From Oegoconia quadripuncta (lineage: Eukaryota > Arthropoda > Insecta > Lepidoptera > Autostichidae), in the NCBI GenBank assembly GCA_949316235.1, contig OX438758.1, positions 13,611,731 to 13,675,730 of the forward strand: 64,000 nucleotides of DNA, read 5' to 3'. The position numbers and the translations under genes were made by a program. Below the pieces are notes generated by a model, which was given only the letters and a program-made list of their open reading frames with translations, did not search any database and was not told the DNA's origin. This document shows, one piece after another, positions 32,080-44,800 of this stretch; the stretch's first letter is position 1; every line of letters begins with the position of its first letter.

Positions 32080-33478
32080 AAATAATAATAGGAGTTATTG
32101 CATTTATCTTCAGTAGAATTACCCCTAGAATTATAATTTCCCAAGTCCAAAGCCAGATATGCAACATTGTTCAAGCGATTATTAATTATTAATGTAAACT
32201 GTACTTTAAAGTTACCCCGGGCATTTATTCTTAAGACAATCCCAAGTATTCCAACCGTGGCGAATACAGCCCTCTGGGGTAAAATTAACCAAGTTGATGG
32301 CATAGTTTACCATTAGCAAATACCTTGAAATTCCTCAATCCTAAGACCCTGTGGAAGATGACCGGACTTCCGTTCAGGGAATGATAATGATTATTTAGTC
32401 AATTGTAATTTTTACCACAATTTTGTCGGACCATTTGCATTAAATGCTAATGCAACATCGAAAATATTTTAATCGACTCAAATTTTTATCGATCGAGTTT
32501 GTCCACTCTATTGTATTCATTTAAATGTTAAAAAAATCCTTGTCTCTTTGTGGCCCGGTGTGAACATCTGAGAAGCATGGTCGAATTCCGGTCGCATGCA
32601 ATTTTCAACTGCATGTGGTTCTTAGACCATTGCCTAATTATGTCTGCTAAAGGGCCACAAATTGCGGCCCCCGTTATCAAGGCATGCAGGCCGGCCAGCT
32701 TGTGATCGTCGTACCCTCCTCACTGTTTTATCACTACAGCTGCTGATTACAATGTGGGTGCTACGACGTAGCACGTAGCTGAGTTTTCGGCTAATATGTA
32801 CCAAAACACCGCGTATAGAAGATGCCATATCACATCATTGAGATAAAGTTGCCTATTTATAGATTTCGAAATTGTGGACGTTTGTTAATCGTACTATAAC
32901 GAATTCAGACGAAATTTGTTATACAAATGGATTATGTTCTGGATTAACACAAGGGTACGCGTGTACGCCACTGTGAGGAAGCGGGGTGAGGCAGGGACGA
33001 AGAGCGGCAGCGCGCCACCGCGATTATCGCGGCCATTACCATTTCGAAGCCTCGTCAAGCAGACGCATATTATAATATTTAAATAGTTTACCAAATAATT
33101 CCAAATAAACTGCATTTCATCACAATTCGGTATTTACTCTGTTACGCACCTTAACAGTAGGTATTTCAAAGTTTCAAACAAATCCAGCCGGACTGTAAAC
33201 AGATACCAAGCGGGCGGAAGATCAAAATAAACAAAATCTATTTTTAGCATATTGAAGCAATTTGCTATGGAAATGAAGTAATAATTAAATTTTAAATATT
33301 TCAGATGTGTGGTTTCGGCGCGCCTTAAATGTAAAAGCAACTCGTCTCTACGCGTAGCGTCGAAAAACATCTGTAGCACGTTTTAACGGCAATGCGCTCA
33401 CGCCCTTTCACGTGCTTCTTTCTGTACCTATTTTTGGGAAGTTAAACCGTACATGATTTCATGCATTTAAACATTAAT
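32080..33478. other. unassigned intergenic DNA
   Basis: No gene. gtgctacgacgtagcacg at 32757 is nearly palindromic and shared with 26499. 32860-32960 may be a diverged Helitron-like piece. Confidence 0.45.
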
Positions 33479-33479
33479 A

Positions 33480-33560
33480 TTTGGAACACTCAAACGCCAA
33501 TGTTTAGGATATGTCTGACCACCCCATTTTGGATAAAGGTCGTGACGTTATGTACGGTCA
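33480..33560. repeat. dispersed repeat family H fragment
   Basis: tttggaacactcaaacgcca and gtctgaccaccccattttgg match 56925-56970. Confidence 0.65.
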
Positions 33561-33564
33561 TGTA

Positions 33565-33937
33565 TCTAATTAATTGAGGTTAAGGAATGATTTGTATGTA
33601 GTTTAGTTTAAGTTTAAGTAAGTTAAGCCCGTCGATACCGGCTCCAGCTGAAAACCAAGGCCACTGGTTTGGCGATGGCATTATGGCATGGCAATTTTAT
33701 AACCACCCATCTTTATAACTTGTGAATTGTTGCTTTACCTCGATAGCGAAGATGCAATGGCAAATGCGTGAAAATGTAATGGAAAATGATCCTCCCCTTG
33801 AATGATTGAATGATTACACCCCTCGATGAAAATATACAATAACAACAGTTAAATGTTAATATTATAAGCTTGCTTATCCTGTTCACTTCCATTACATCTG
33901 TACGGAACAGGTCTAAGTTAGTTAGGAAACATAATAC
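33565..33937. other. unassigned intergenic DNA
   Basis: No gene or recognised repeat seen. Confidence 0.45.
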
Positions 33938-33942
33938 TGAGT
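33938..33942. repeat. BEL2 target-site duplication, left
   Basis: TGAGT, repeated exactly at 46527-46531. Five bases is the usual length for BEL/Pao. Confidence 0.93.
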
Positions 33943-34301
33943 TGTAAGGGCAAAGGGTTTCCGCCTTTGTCCTACGGATCGCTAACTCGTGACCGCGACG
34001 CGAATACCGTGTCACGAGCCGCCTTCTTGGTTGGGCAAATGTAGGAAATTAATAATTTGTTAAAATGTAAAATATAATGTTTAATAAACTTGTAATTTCA
34101 AAATAATAATGTTGTATAAAATAATGTTAAATGTTAACTAATTAAGTAATGTTGTTCTTGCTCGAGTTGGTGGAGACAACTGGGTTTTAGGCTGTTTCTA
34201 GCCGAGCCGAGGCGCCGCGGCGTCAGCGCGTTTACTTAATTTGGGTTACACGCGCGTTGCCGGCCCGGCCAATGTGCAGCATAATGTACGTTGACCGTAC
34301 A
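33943..34301 (-). repeat. BEL2 3' LTR
   Basis: 359 bp; matches 46168-46526 with one visible mismatch. The element strand starts TGTACGGTCAACG and ends CCCTTACA. Confidence 0.95.
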
Positions 34302-34403
34302 TGCTGCCAACGACAAAGATGCAAGACAACATCTAGATATTGCAAAAGTACCTAACTATGTTAATAAAATTACAATTATAAAAGGAATGATAAAATAATA
34401 GTT

Positions 34404-34833
34404 TCATATATTAAACTTCGGATTGTTGGGAGTAGCGTAAATACTCCTCTTGTTGCTGTAAGTATCGTGCGCCTTCTTTTTGTTCTGCCTAGCTGTTGGT
34501 CGTGAGGTCATCTCGATTCCTTCAGTGACCTCCATTGGTTGTCCAATTGTAATTTGTAGATGACGGTCTTGTTCTGAGTTTTGCTGTGGTATTCTTCGTT
34601 TACAGTAGACGACTATGGAGCCTCCCACCACACAAATGAGTATAAGGATCAACGCCAGGTAGGATATGACATACTGATGTACGTCATGATTCATGACTGA
34701 TGTTGGTAATACGCTGTTTTGTTTCAGTTCCTTTATTTGATCTTTAATGTCTTTGAATGTTTTTGAGTGATCTTCTGTTGTAATGTTTAAACTGTCCGGA
34801 AATCTTAACTTAGTTATGTTGTTGAGATCATTT
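34404..34833 (-). CDS. env: BEL2 Env C-terminus with membrane anchor (separated part)
   Basis: About 143 codons downstream of the transposon insertion carry the end of Env. An ectodomain stalk with charged, coiled-coil-like sequence comes first. A hydrophobic stretch of about 23 residues (within YLALILILICVVGGSIVVY) follows, then the basic stop-transfer KRR and a short cytoplasmic tail. The reading phase here agrees with that of the upstream env part once the insertion and one target duplication are discounted, so the insertion is the only break I see in env. The open frame extends to 34919 only because transposon bases happen to be open. As it stands this segment is not joined to the rest of the protein and would not be made as Env. 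Confidence 0.82.
34830..34833. repeat. target-site duplication of the env-interrupting transposon, left
   Basis: ATTT, repeated at 38876-38879, immediately outside the inverted repeats. Confidence 0.88.
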
Positions 34834-35583
34834 CGCACCTTTAATAATAAAAAGAAATAACTCAAAATTGACGTTTTGTGAGATTTAATCAAAAAGTGGA
34901 ATAGCTTAGCGAGGTGCATACGTTCAGTCCAACAGCCGAGTCATTACGACGAAAATGGCGGTGATAGATGACACTCCATCTCTTTCTTATTAACGTGCAT
35001 GGACATGTTGATACCGGTAAAGAGATCGAGTCAGTCATGCGCCGGCTGTATTCTAAGTGAGACCTCTGTTTTTGTGAATGAAAACGGTGTAACGCGAAAT
35101 AATTTTGTGTTTTACTAACAGGTAAATATTTTATTTGCTGTTGTTTATTCAAAAAATGGATTCTTTTAGACTTATTTCACTTCATTAGTAATAATCCTGT
35201 AGTTTATTCCGTAACATATAACCTTAATTCGTTTTTCTGGAAATTATTTTGTATTGTGTTAATTATTATGTCAACTTGATGCACTTTACTATTAAAACTT
35301 TATCGAATCATTCGAGTGGAATAAGTATTGTTTCGATATAATACTATAATTTCATTAACAGGATCTAGTTTTATGGTTTGTTTCTATTTATTATTAATAT
35401 CATTGAGCACCATTTGCATTTCTTTGAAGTATTTCAGTTTACAATAAAAATTTAAAGTAGCGTGAATGTTTATTGTAATTATTAAATTGTAATGTTTATT
35501 CTTGCTCTCGTTTCTCGAGCGCATTCAATGTCGAATAGACAAATTAGTTTCTTGTTAATTACCTACCTACGTTTTTTATTAGA

Positions 35584-37655
35584 ATGTCGTCGTTTTGGAG
35601 GTCGCGAAAAATATTTGGTTTGATACAGGGTAATAATTCAATAAATGAGAATTTACACAACAACAGCCTAAACGCCGAGGTAAGTGTTTATATTTTGTAC
35701 ATTTTGAATAATCCTTAAAGTTGTTTTTGTTCAGTAATTTACAATAAGTATTATCTATTATTTCAGATACAAAATGAAAATATCGAACTAGTCACAATGA
35801 ACACGGGTTGTGAAATATTACCGCAATCAACAGGATGCCATGAAGAAGTAAATAGAGAAACTATAGCTGTTAGTAAAAATGACTGAAATAGTTAGATCTA
35901 TCATGACACTGCCAATTTATAAAAATAAGTAAGTAATGGAAAATTACTACAATTATTCTTTATTATTACTACAAAATGAAAATATTGGTCCTGTCAAAAC
36001 GAGCACGGAGTTTGATATATTGTCGAAATCAACAGGATGTTTTGAAGAAACAAATAAAGAAACTATAGCTGTTAGTAGAAATTACTGGAATAGTTTAAAA
36101 CAATATAATCATGCCCGCGTATAATAAACAGTGTAATTAATATGTATTAATTATTACAGAAATCTCAGCTAATGAACGTACAACGCAATGAAAGCCTGGT
36201 ACCTTATTGCGAGAGCGACATTTTGAGCGACAATGAAGACAATACTACACAACTTTTTCAACGGAGCCAGCAAACAAAAATGAGGGATGTGCCCCGCAAT
36301 CTTCTTCGAGTTCATCATCCTCGGTTTCATCTTCTGGCTCACCTTCGTCTAGCTCTTCGTCAAGTTTGGACTCAGAGTCTGAAAGCTCGCAACCTAGACA
36401 GCAAACGAACACTTTGTCGCACCCTCCTACTAGCACGTTCAATGACTCCAATAACATTACTATTGATGAAACAGATGACGATAATGACATCATTGAAAAT
36501 ACCCCTCCACAACTACTGAATAAGGATAGATTGAACGTAAGTAATTATGAAAAGATTAACACTTTTTTGTTAATTATTGCTACAATATCCAAACATCTAA
36601 GTACTGATTTTATATAATCATTTTTTAGGAATCAAGCATGCGTCTTTCAAGGCAGAAGAGACGACTAATTGTAACCAAAAATCAGATCTGGAAGAAAAAT
36701 ATCAGACACACATGGAAGAGAAAAATTGTAGCAGGACTGAAAAGCTTAATGATCGCAGCAAAGTAAACAAAAATGTCAGAGTAGCTGTGTATGATTTAGA
36801 AGCAGTGATTCAATGCCCAAAGGGTGATACTTCATCATTTTACTATAAATCCAAACTGAATTGCTACAATTTAACTATAACAGAATTAACACAAAAAGAA
36901 TCAAAAGTGGCGTACGAAAACGTGCATTGCTATTTTTGGTCAGAATGTGATGCAAAACGTGGTGCCGTAGAAATCGGCTCATGCTTATGGGAATATCTGA
37001 AAGCTTTAAGCAGATAAGATGATGATGTTAAGGAAGTTATCTTCTATTCCGATAATTGTTGCGGGCAAAATAAAAATAAATATATACCTCCCTATATTTA
37101 TTCGCTTTGCAAACTTTAAACATAAAAAGCATCACACACAAATTTTTAATCAGGGGCTATACGCAAAATGAAGCCGATAGTGTACACAGTCTCATTAAGA
37201 AAAAAGTTAAAAGAAACTTAAAATCGGGCCCAATATACACTCCTGACCAATATATAGCTTTAATTAAGAATGCATGTAAACCAGCTTTATCCGTACACGA
37301 GTTGACTTTTGAATCATTTTATGATTTAAAAATACTACAAGAGGAATGGGGATATAATTTCACGACAAATACAGACGGACAAAACGTTAATTGGAATGAA
37401 ATAAAAGTTTTAAAAATGACGAAAGAGAAAGCTACAAGCTTTTTTTATAAAGCATCATACAAGGAAGAGAGTTACAAAGAAGTAGACGTAAGAAACAAAA
37501 GAAAGAAGATGAAGCCCACAAACGAAATAACACTGAAAGCAGCATATACAGAAAAACAAGAATTGAGTGTAAATAAGAAAAAGGATTTGAAGGAGCTTCT
37601 CTCAAAAGCATTGATTCCTTCTTATTACGCCGATTTTTATAATTCTATAATTTAA
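35584..37655 (+). pseudogene. transposase-like gene with introns, broken (DUF7869-like)
   Basis: Probable exon 1 is 35584-35679 (MSSFWRSRKIFGL...), ending at GTAAGT. Exon 2 opens after ..TTTCAG at 35767. A duplicated version of exon 2 follows at about 35973-36124. Exon 3 is 36160-36536, Ser- and Asp/Glu-rich with a frameshift near 36290, ending at GTAAGT. Exon 4 is 36629-37655 after TTTTTTAG. Exon 4 carries the conserved core: VAVYDLEAVIQCPKG, HCYFWSECDAKRGAVEIGS, FYSDNCCGQNKNKY, then SITHKF and GYTQNEADSVHS. Asp in YDLE, Asp in YSDN and Glu in QNEADS are candidate DDE residues. There is a stop at 37015-37017 and a frameshift near 37085. From memory, insect proteins of this DUF7869-like family have several hundred residues, including a Cys-rich part, before this core; that part is absent here, so an internal deletion is likely. 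Confidence 0.72.
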
Positions 37656-37870
37656 ATTGTACTTTTGTTATTAATTAACATTTAATTTAGTTTATAACAG
37701 TTGATTTTGGGCAAAATTAATAAGAATTATTGTGAAGTCTGAACACATTATTTTTAGTTGCGATTTTCTTTAAGTTTATTTTATTAAGCCTTAACAAAGT
37801 TTTTATGTTATGCTATGAGCCAATGATGATTATTTATTGTTAATTTTTTATATTTAGGTAAGTAATCCAT

Positions 37871-37936
37871 CCCAAATACTCAATCGCTTCTTAAATTTAC
37901 GGAAAGTAAAAATTAAGAAACGATTGAGTATTCGGG
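37871..37936. repeat. hairpin near the 3' end of the transposon
   Basis: aatactcaatcgcttcttaa and ttaagaaacgattgagtatt face each other around a short loop. It lies about 215 bp after the transposase stop. Confidence 0.8.
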
Positions 37937-38848
37937 TGTAAGTTGATTTGAATATCGCTTTGCAGGGTGTAAACTTAAATACGTTGGGTACATATTTAGA
38001 GGGGGATTCTGACCATCATACTAAACAACTATAACTACGGAGCCAACATTGAATTCCCCAAAAAAAAAGGCTTTCCCCGTAACATATCGATCACAATACG
38101 ATGACCGATGTTGTATGAGACCAATTTTTTTTGAGGTTTCGGTGTTAGCTTGTCTGTGAAAGTTGTTCAGTTTGATGCTTTGAAACATTCCTTACAGCAT
38201 ATAATGCGTTTAAGTTTACATCCTGTGTTTTGGCGCCGATTTTTCACTTTATTGGGTTATGTCTCGAATTGAAAAGACTGAAATACCGACTGATCGAAGT
38301 AGATTAAGTTAAGTTTATATCATTCGAAATTTGTTATAATTACGATTATCTTCATATTAAAATATTTCAAGATAGAGAAGGCCAAAAATAAACAAGGTGT
38401 AAATAAATACGATGTTTTATTATCAAAAAGAAAAGTATTTATCGTCGTATTATTATGGATATTGACACAATTACAAATGATCCACTGAATATTTATATCT
38501 CTTAGATTGAGACAGTAATAAATCTCAAAATTTTATTAACTTGATAATTATTTTAAAATAATACTGCTATATTTATAGTAACGCCATGCGGACTTTAGTT
38601 ATATAAATTAATATTTAAACATAAAGTGAAATAAGTACGAACTTTTTTAAAAATAATCAATTTAAATATCTTCTAATCACAAATGACATTTTTTTTTGCA
38701 TCAATCTAATAGCTTATTAATCATACTATTCCATCCAAACTTTCTAATTGGCCTGACCTTTTTGTATTTATAGAAAATAATTATTGAGTGTACTTTGCCG
38801 AGGTGTCAAAACTTTGATTGCGCTTTCCCACAAAAGTTAAATTTTGAG

Positions 38849-41800
38849 TTATTTCTTTTTTTTATTAAAGGTGCGATTTGGAGTTGACATAAAAGGTGCA
38901 GGGTTTACAAATAATTTGTTCTGATACACTGTGTCTGTTTGAATGGTAGTGTCATCCCTCTTCATGGTGCATCCCTGACCTACGGTAATGATACCTGACC
39001 CTTTAATATCTCGTGACGTCATTTGTTTATTACATATGAAGCTGAGTTCACATTCGTCACAACATATGTAAATCCACGTGTTATGACGGTGTAATCCGAT
39101 CCATTCGTTTGCGCACTGCTCCGTTTGATAGATGCATGTGGGTTTGTTATTTTTTATTAGGAAGCTTAATTCACAGGGCAGTGTATTCTGTCGCAAGCTA
39201 TAAGTTGGATTATTAAATGTGCAAATGTATTTATTATCTTGTAGGATCACACAGGATTGTATTTCAGGTAGAGTTAATTTTAAATAAATGTCCTTTTCCA
39301 TGTCAACTGCAATGTATTGCGATTGTGGTTTCACAGTTATTGCCTTTCCGTCTGCGATAATAGGGATGGGAATTACTTTATACAATCTGAACTGCGTATC
39401 GTATACCAGAGGCAGGCTAACTTCCATAATTAGATAGGTGTTGGTTCTCCGTGCTTTGACATGCAATAATTTATAAATATCCGCTAGTTCATTGTGGATA
39501 TCTTCCACGGGCAACGTTAAATGTTTGGGTAGTTGTGCTGCGATAACATTTAACTGGTCAACGATTTGTTCCTGTGAGATCAACGTGGAGTCAACCTGTC
39601 CCTTGTGAATATCGTTTAGGGTATCAATTACACTTTGTTGTATTCTGCGCAATTTAGTGATAATAATATTCACTGATAATGTTATTGAATTGAAATACGT
39701 CATTAAGATGTCCTGCTTTGTTTGCTTTTGTAATTCAAGAATTTGGTTGTCAGCATTTTTAATATGTTGTTCGATTAGGCCAAATTGCTGATTCATAGAC
39801 TGTTCGTTGCGCTGTAATATACTGTTTTGGGACTCTATAATGGATGTTTGGTTTTTTAATAAATTAAGAAGATGGTTTTCGTTAATTTTGACGTGTTCTA
39901 TGTCTCTTTGGTACTGTTCTGCAAATCGCTCGTCAAGGACCCCAAATAAACCGTGGGCTATCTGTCCAACTGCGTTAATTAATCCTCTTTTAGATCTGCG
40001 ATAGATAGGTAGTTGAGAGCGCAGTAGGTAGTTATTGTGCTGTATGTCTTGTACTTCTTGTTGTAGGTCCATAGTAATGCTATTACATATGACTTGATAC
40101 CTGAAACTTTGGCATATATTGTCGACATGGTTTACGTAGCTTTCTATATTGTTTACGCCTTGCCAGTAGGTTGACATATTAAAATAGGTTAAAATCTTCC
40201 AACTCTGATGTATGCTTTGGAGGCTGCCAATGTTATCATAATAAATTTGTCTTTCCTTTTCAAATGGAGTTAGATGTATTTGTTGTTGTTGTGACCCAGG
40301 AATCAAACTCAGGAGGCTCACAATTATACATAGACATTGCCCCAACGTTCTATGTGACATAGGTTTTTGATCTGGTTTAGTGCGGGGTGATGCCCAAACG
40401 TTTTCCTGTTGTTCAACCGGCAATTTGATGAGCTTTGTTATAGGTCTTTTCATGGATCCCCGTTGCGTTTTTAGGGATACTACTCGTATCAAATTATCTT
40501 TTCCAGGGTATACCTCCTGGACGCGTGCGAGAGCCCATTGAGTTGGTGCAAGGTTGTCTTCTTTTATGATAACTACGTCTCCTTTTTTCATATTATCTGT
40601 TTTAAAGTACCACTTACTTCGTGTTTGTAATTGAGTAAGGTACTCTGCTGCCCACTTCTTCCAAAAATCTTGGTACAACTTTGTAATTAGTTGCCATCGT
40701 TTTGTTAGTGTTATTTCTGTGACCTCTTCTTCTGGTAATGTGCTTAACGGACTACCAATAAGGAAATGTCTGGGTGTTAGAATGTTGTCAAGGTCATCTG
40801 CGTTTTCTGTTAAAGAGACTAAGGGTCTTGAGTTTAGACAGGCTTCGATTTGACATAGTAGAGTGGTGAATTCCTCGAAGGTAAGTTTTTGATCCCCTAG
40901 CACTCTTTTTAGGTGATATTTCATTGACTTCACCGCGGCCTCCCATATACCTCCGGCCGACGGCCAGCTTGGGGCTTGATGGTGCCATTGGATTTCCATG
41001 TCTGTTATTGTTCTGTTAAATATATCGCTTGTGAATGTTGCATATTCTTTAAATTGTTTTCTTAGTTCTTTATTTGCCCCTACAAAATTTGTACCATTAT
41101 CACTATAGATGTTTTTGGGTATCCCACGTCTGGACACCATTCGTTTTAGAGCGGATATGAATGTTTGGGAACTTAAATCGCTCACAAGTTCTAAATGTAT
41201 CGCCTTAATAGCCATACAAATAAAAACGGCTATGTATCCCTTACAGGTTTTGACACCTCGGCCCTTGTTGGCTTTTATTTCGACAGGACCAGCATAGTCC
41301 ACCCCGCAGTGATAGAATGGTCTAGGTGATGGTGTCACTCTTTGTTTTGGTAGGTCACTCATTTGTTGATGTTGTTTAACGGTAGTAAACCGGATACATT
41401 TTACACACTGCCTTAACTGTTTTTTCACTGCGTTATTGCCACCTAAGATCCAATAACGCTGCCTTATATTCATTTGTGTTAAACGAGTTCCACCATGTAA
41501 TGTTGTCAAATGTGCTTGTGCAATGATTAGGTATGTTAATCTATGTTTCTGTGGTAGGATGATTGGGAATTTGCAGTCGTGTGGAAGTTGGGAATGTTTT
41601 AATCTCCCACCGACGCGTAATATTCCTTGTTCGTCTAATTTTGGATTTAATTTCAAGATGTTACTTTTGTTATTCACATAACCCTTTCTTCTTAATTCTT
41701 GGATATCAGATTCAAAACATTCACGTTGTACATGTTTAACTATTATCATATGCGCTCGTCTAATATCTGATAGGGTCAGCGCCGATTGTTTTAGCTTGCT

Positions 41801-44800
41801 ACCACGTGCGTTTGTTGTGAAACGTGACACCCACGCTAACACTCGGGCGGCCTTTGTTATGGAACTGTATTTATTTATTAAGTCTGTAATTATGGACACT
41901 TTCGGCGTTGTAGTTTGTGATATAAATGTTTGCCGCTTAACTTCTTCATTTGTGATGAATTTCTTTCCTGAGTTCATTTTTTCTTGCTTCGTCTTGTTGA
42001 CTAACCATTCTGGTCCCTTCCACCACAAAGGAAACTGTGCTAACTGGGACGGTAATAAACCTCTAGTTGCACAGTCGGCAGGATTTTCTTGCGATTTGAC
42101 ATGATTCCATTTGTCAGGACTAATTATGTTTTTAATTTCAAAGACTCTTTTTGCGATGTAAGCGTTCCATCGATGTATATCACCTTGAAGCCAGCCTAGT
42201 ACAACCATCGAGTCTGTCCATGCGTGGACCTTGTTGTATGTTTTGTTATTGTACGTTTGTTGGATTTTATTTAATAATCTCGCTACAAGCACTGCCCCGC
42301 TAAGCTCTAGGCGAGGCAATGTTATCTTTTTCTTTATCGGTGCTACCTTAGTTTTGGCTGCGATTATGTTGGTTTGGGTTTCTCCCGTCTGCAATCGTAC
42401 CACTGAATATACTATACCGCAGTACGCTTGTTCTGATGCGTCACAGAAAGCATGTAGTTCGACCTCTATGTTTGTGCTGTCGAAACCTAGCCATCTTGGC
42501 ACTTTTAGTAGGTTGATGTTTTCCAAATCCGTTCTAATTGTTTGCCATTCTTTGTTGATATTTTCTGGTAACGGTTCATCCCATGATATATCTGCTAACC
42601 ACACTTGCTGGAATAGTATTTTAGTTTTAATTGTTACTGGTGAAATCCAGCCAAGAGGGTCAAATAACTTCGCTATCTCACTCAGCATTTGACGTTTAGT
42701 ATAATGTTTGGTTCTTTGTTTAGATTGAAGAGGTGACGTGAATGTAAATAAATCATTTTTTGGGTTCCAGCTCAATCCTAATGTTTTTGAGTTTTCAGTG
42801 TCAGTGAAATTAAAATTGCGGGGATTCCTCATGTTATCAGGGAGATCTTCGACCAGCTGTGGATCATTGCTCGACCATTTCCTCAAATTGAATGCGCCAC
42901 AGTGTAATAAACCTATGAGCTCATCTCTAGCTTTCATTGCTGTTTCAATGGACTCTGCAGAAAATAATACATCATCCATATAAAAACTGTTTTCTAATAT
43001 AGGTTTGGCTAATGGAAATTTTTGACCTTCATCGCTAGCGAGCTGTTTTAAAGTTCTCTGGGCGAGGTACGGAGCCGCTTTAGTGCCGTAAGTCACAGTG
43101 CATAGTTGATAAGTACTAAGTTGTTTATTAGGCGCATCTCTCCATATAATTTTCTGTAAACACTGATCCTCTGGGTCTACAGCTATGAATCTGTACATTT
43201 TTTCTATGTCGGCTGTTAGGGCATACTTATACTGTCTCCAGCATAACAGCAATACTTGTAAATCGGCTTGTAGATTGGGCCCGCTTTCCATAAGTTCGTT
43301 AAGGCTGTGGCCCGATTTCGTTCTTGCAGATCCATTAAACACTACCCTTAAACGGGTGGTGACTGCTTCATTTCTAATTACCTCGTGATGTGGCAAAAAA
43401 TATTCTAATTCCTGTTTGTTTGATCTTATCATATGTTTCAAATCTATATATTCGTGGATGAACCCCTTGTACTCCGTTGCTAAGTTATTGTTTTTCTCCA
43501 TTCTTTTCTCTAATTGTTTAAAAATCGCTACCGCACGGGCTTTGGATTCTTTGAGTTTATGTTCAAAACCTAGCTTCATCGGTAATCGAACCTGATATCT
43601 CCCGTCAGGCAATCTCTTTGTTGTTTCCCGGTACAGCTTTTCACATGCATCGTTGGAGTCGGTCACTCCACTAGTACTGATTTCTTCCTGTTCCCAAAAT
43701 CTCGTTAACTGGTCGGAATTGTTAAGAACAACATGGCAATTAAATGTTCTAAATTTCCCACATATAACCCAGCCAAGTTGGGTGTGTTGTGCTATGATGT
43801 TAGTGTTTGTTCCCCTAATTAGGCCTTCCATGATTATGTCAGAGTACACGTCAGCACCTAATAGGATGTCAATCTCTCCCGGGATGTTGAAGTGCGGATC
43901 AGCCAGTTGTAAATTATGAATGTGACTCCAACTTTCCTTGTTAAATTGACGATTCGGCAGTTTGTTTGTTAAATTGTTCATAATTAATGCCTTCACGTTG
44001 AATGTAAAATTGTTAGTAGTAGATTGGCATGTCAGTGTTACCTCCCCTTTACATTTGTTGAATGACTCCGCCCCTAGGCCTGTTACAATGGCGTCGTACT
44101 TCTTTCTTTTAATCTTTAACTGTTGGACAGCGTTTTCACTTATTAGGGTTAATTGAGATCCTTGATCGAGTAGTGCCCTTAACGGTATGAAAGTACCATC
44201 AGCAGCTTGAACTCTCAGTTGGACTGTCGCTAAGAGAACTTCATCTAGGTCATCACTCGATACGTGTGAGGTGAGTCGATGACCCTGGGTTGATGTGGAT
44301 GGTGACTTGTGCAATGCCTCATGCAGTAGTGTGCTGTGCTTGCAGTTACATTGTTTGCATTTATTGACCGATTTACACTCATGCCCATTGTGGCTGAATA
44401 AGCAATTACGACATACTTTTAATTTCTCAACTATGTTTAGCCTCGATTCTGGTGATAATTCTAGAAATGATTTACATTGATATAATCCATGATCTTTGTT
44501 GCAATTAGGGCATATCCTTAAGGACGCGTGCAGCGTTTTGTTGTTTACATTGTTATGTTGCTTTTCCGCATAATACGGTCTCTTATTATAATTTGTGAAA
44601 AACGGTTTTCTGTTAATTGGTGCCGGGTTCCCTTGGGGTTTAGGTATGATGTTTGCTGCTGGGCGACTTGTTTTATTACTGGATTCCATGGCCATAAACT
44701 TATTCTCTAAATATCCCAAAAAGTCATTGAGTTGTGGCAGTTCTCTGGGTGATCCTAAGGACTCTAAGTATGACTCAGTGGTTTCTCGATCAAGTTTTTG

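Larger units (their letters stand above)
34834..38875 (+). mobile_element. DNA transposon inserted in BEL2 env (Sola-like?)
   Basis: This 4042-bp element has 47-bp terminal inverted repeats that start CGCACCTTTAATAA and differ at about four positions (34834-34880; 38829-38875). It is flanked by a 4-bp duplication ATTT. Its gene lies on the plus strand, opposite to BEL2. Four-base duplications occur in Sola, Chapaev and piggyBac groups; ATTT is not TTAA, and the ends do not start CACTA-like, so Sola or an unnamed group is the best guess. A 25-bp-stem hairpin lies at 37871-37936, and an inverted pair lies at about 37965-37983 and 38205-38225. 34900-35580 and 37660-38830 hold no other gene that I recognise. 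Confidence 0.85.

Noticed and set aside
34404..34919. Separate 171-codon membrane protein gene of the host
   Set aside because: The hydrophobic segment and tail continue the phase of BEL2 env, and the first 29 codons are transposon bases; it is the env anchor, not a host gene.
34834..38875. piggyBac assignment for the env-interrupting transposon
   Set aside because: The duplication is ATTT, not TTAA, and the protein lacks piggyBac motifs.
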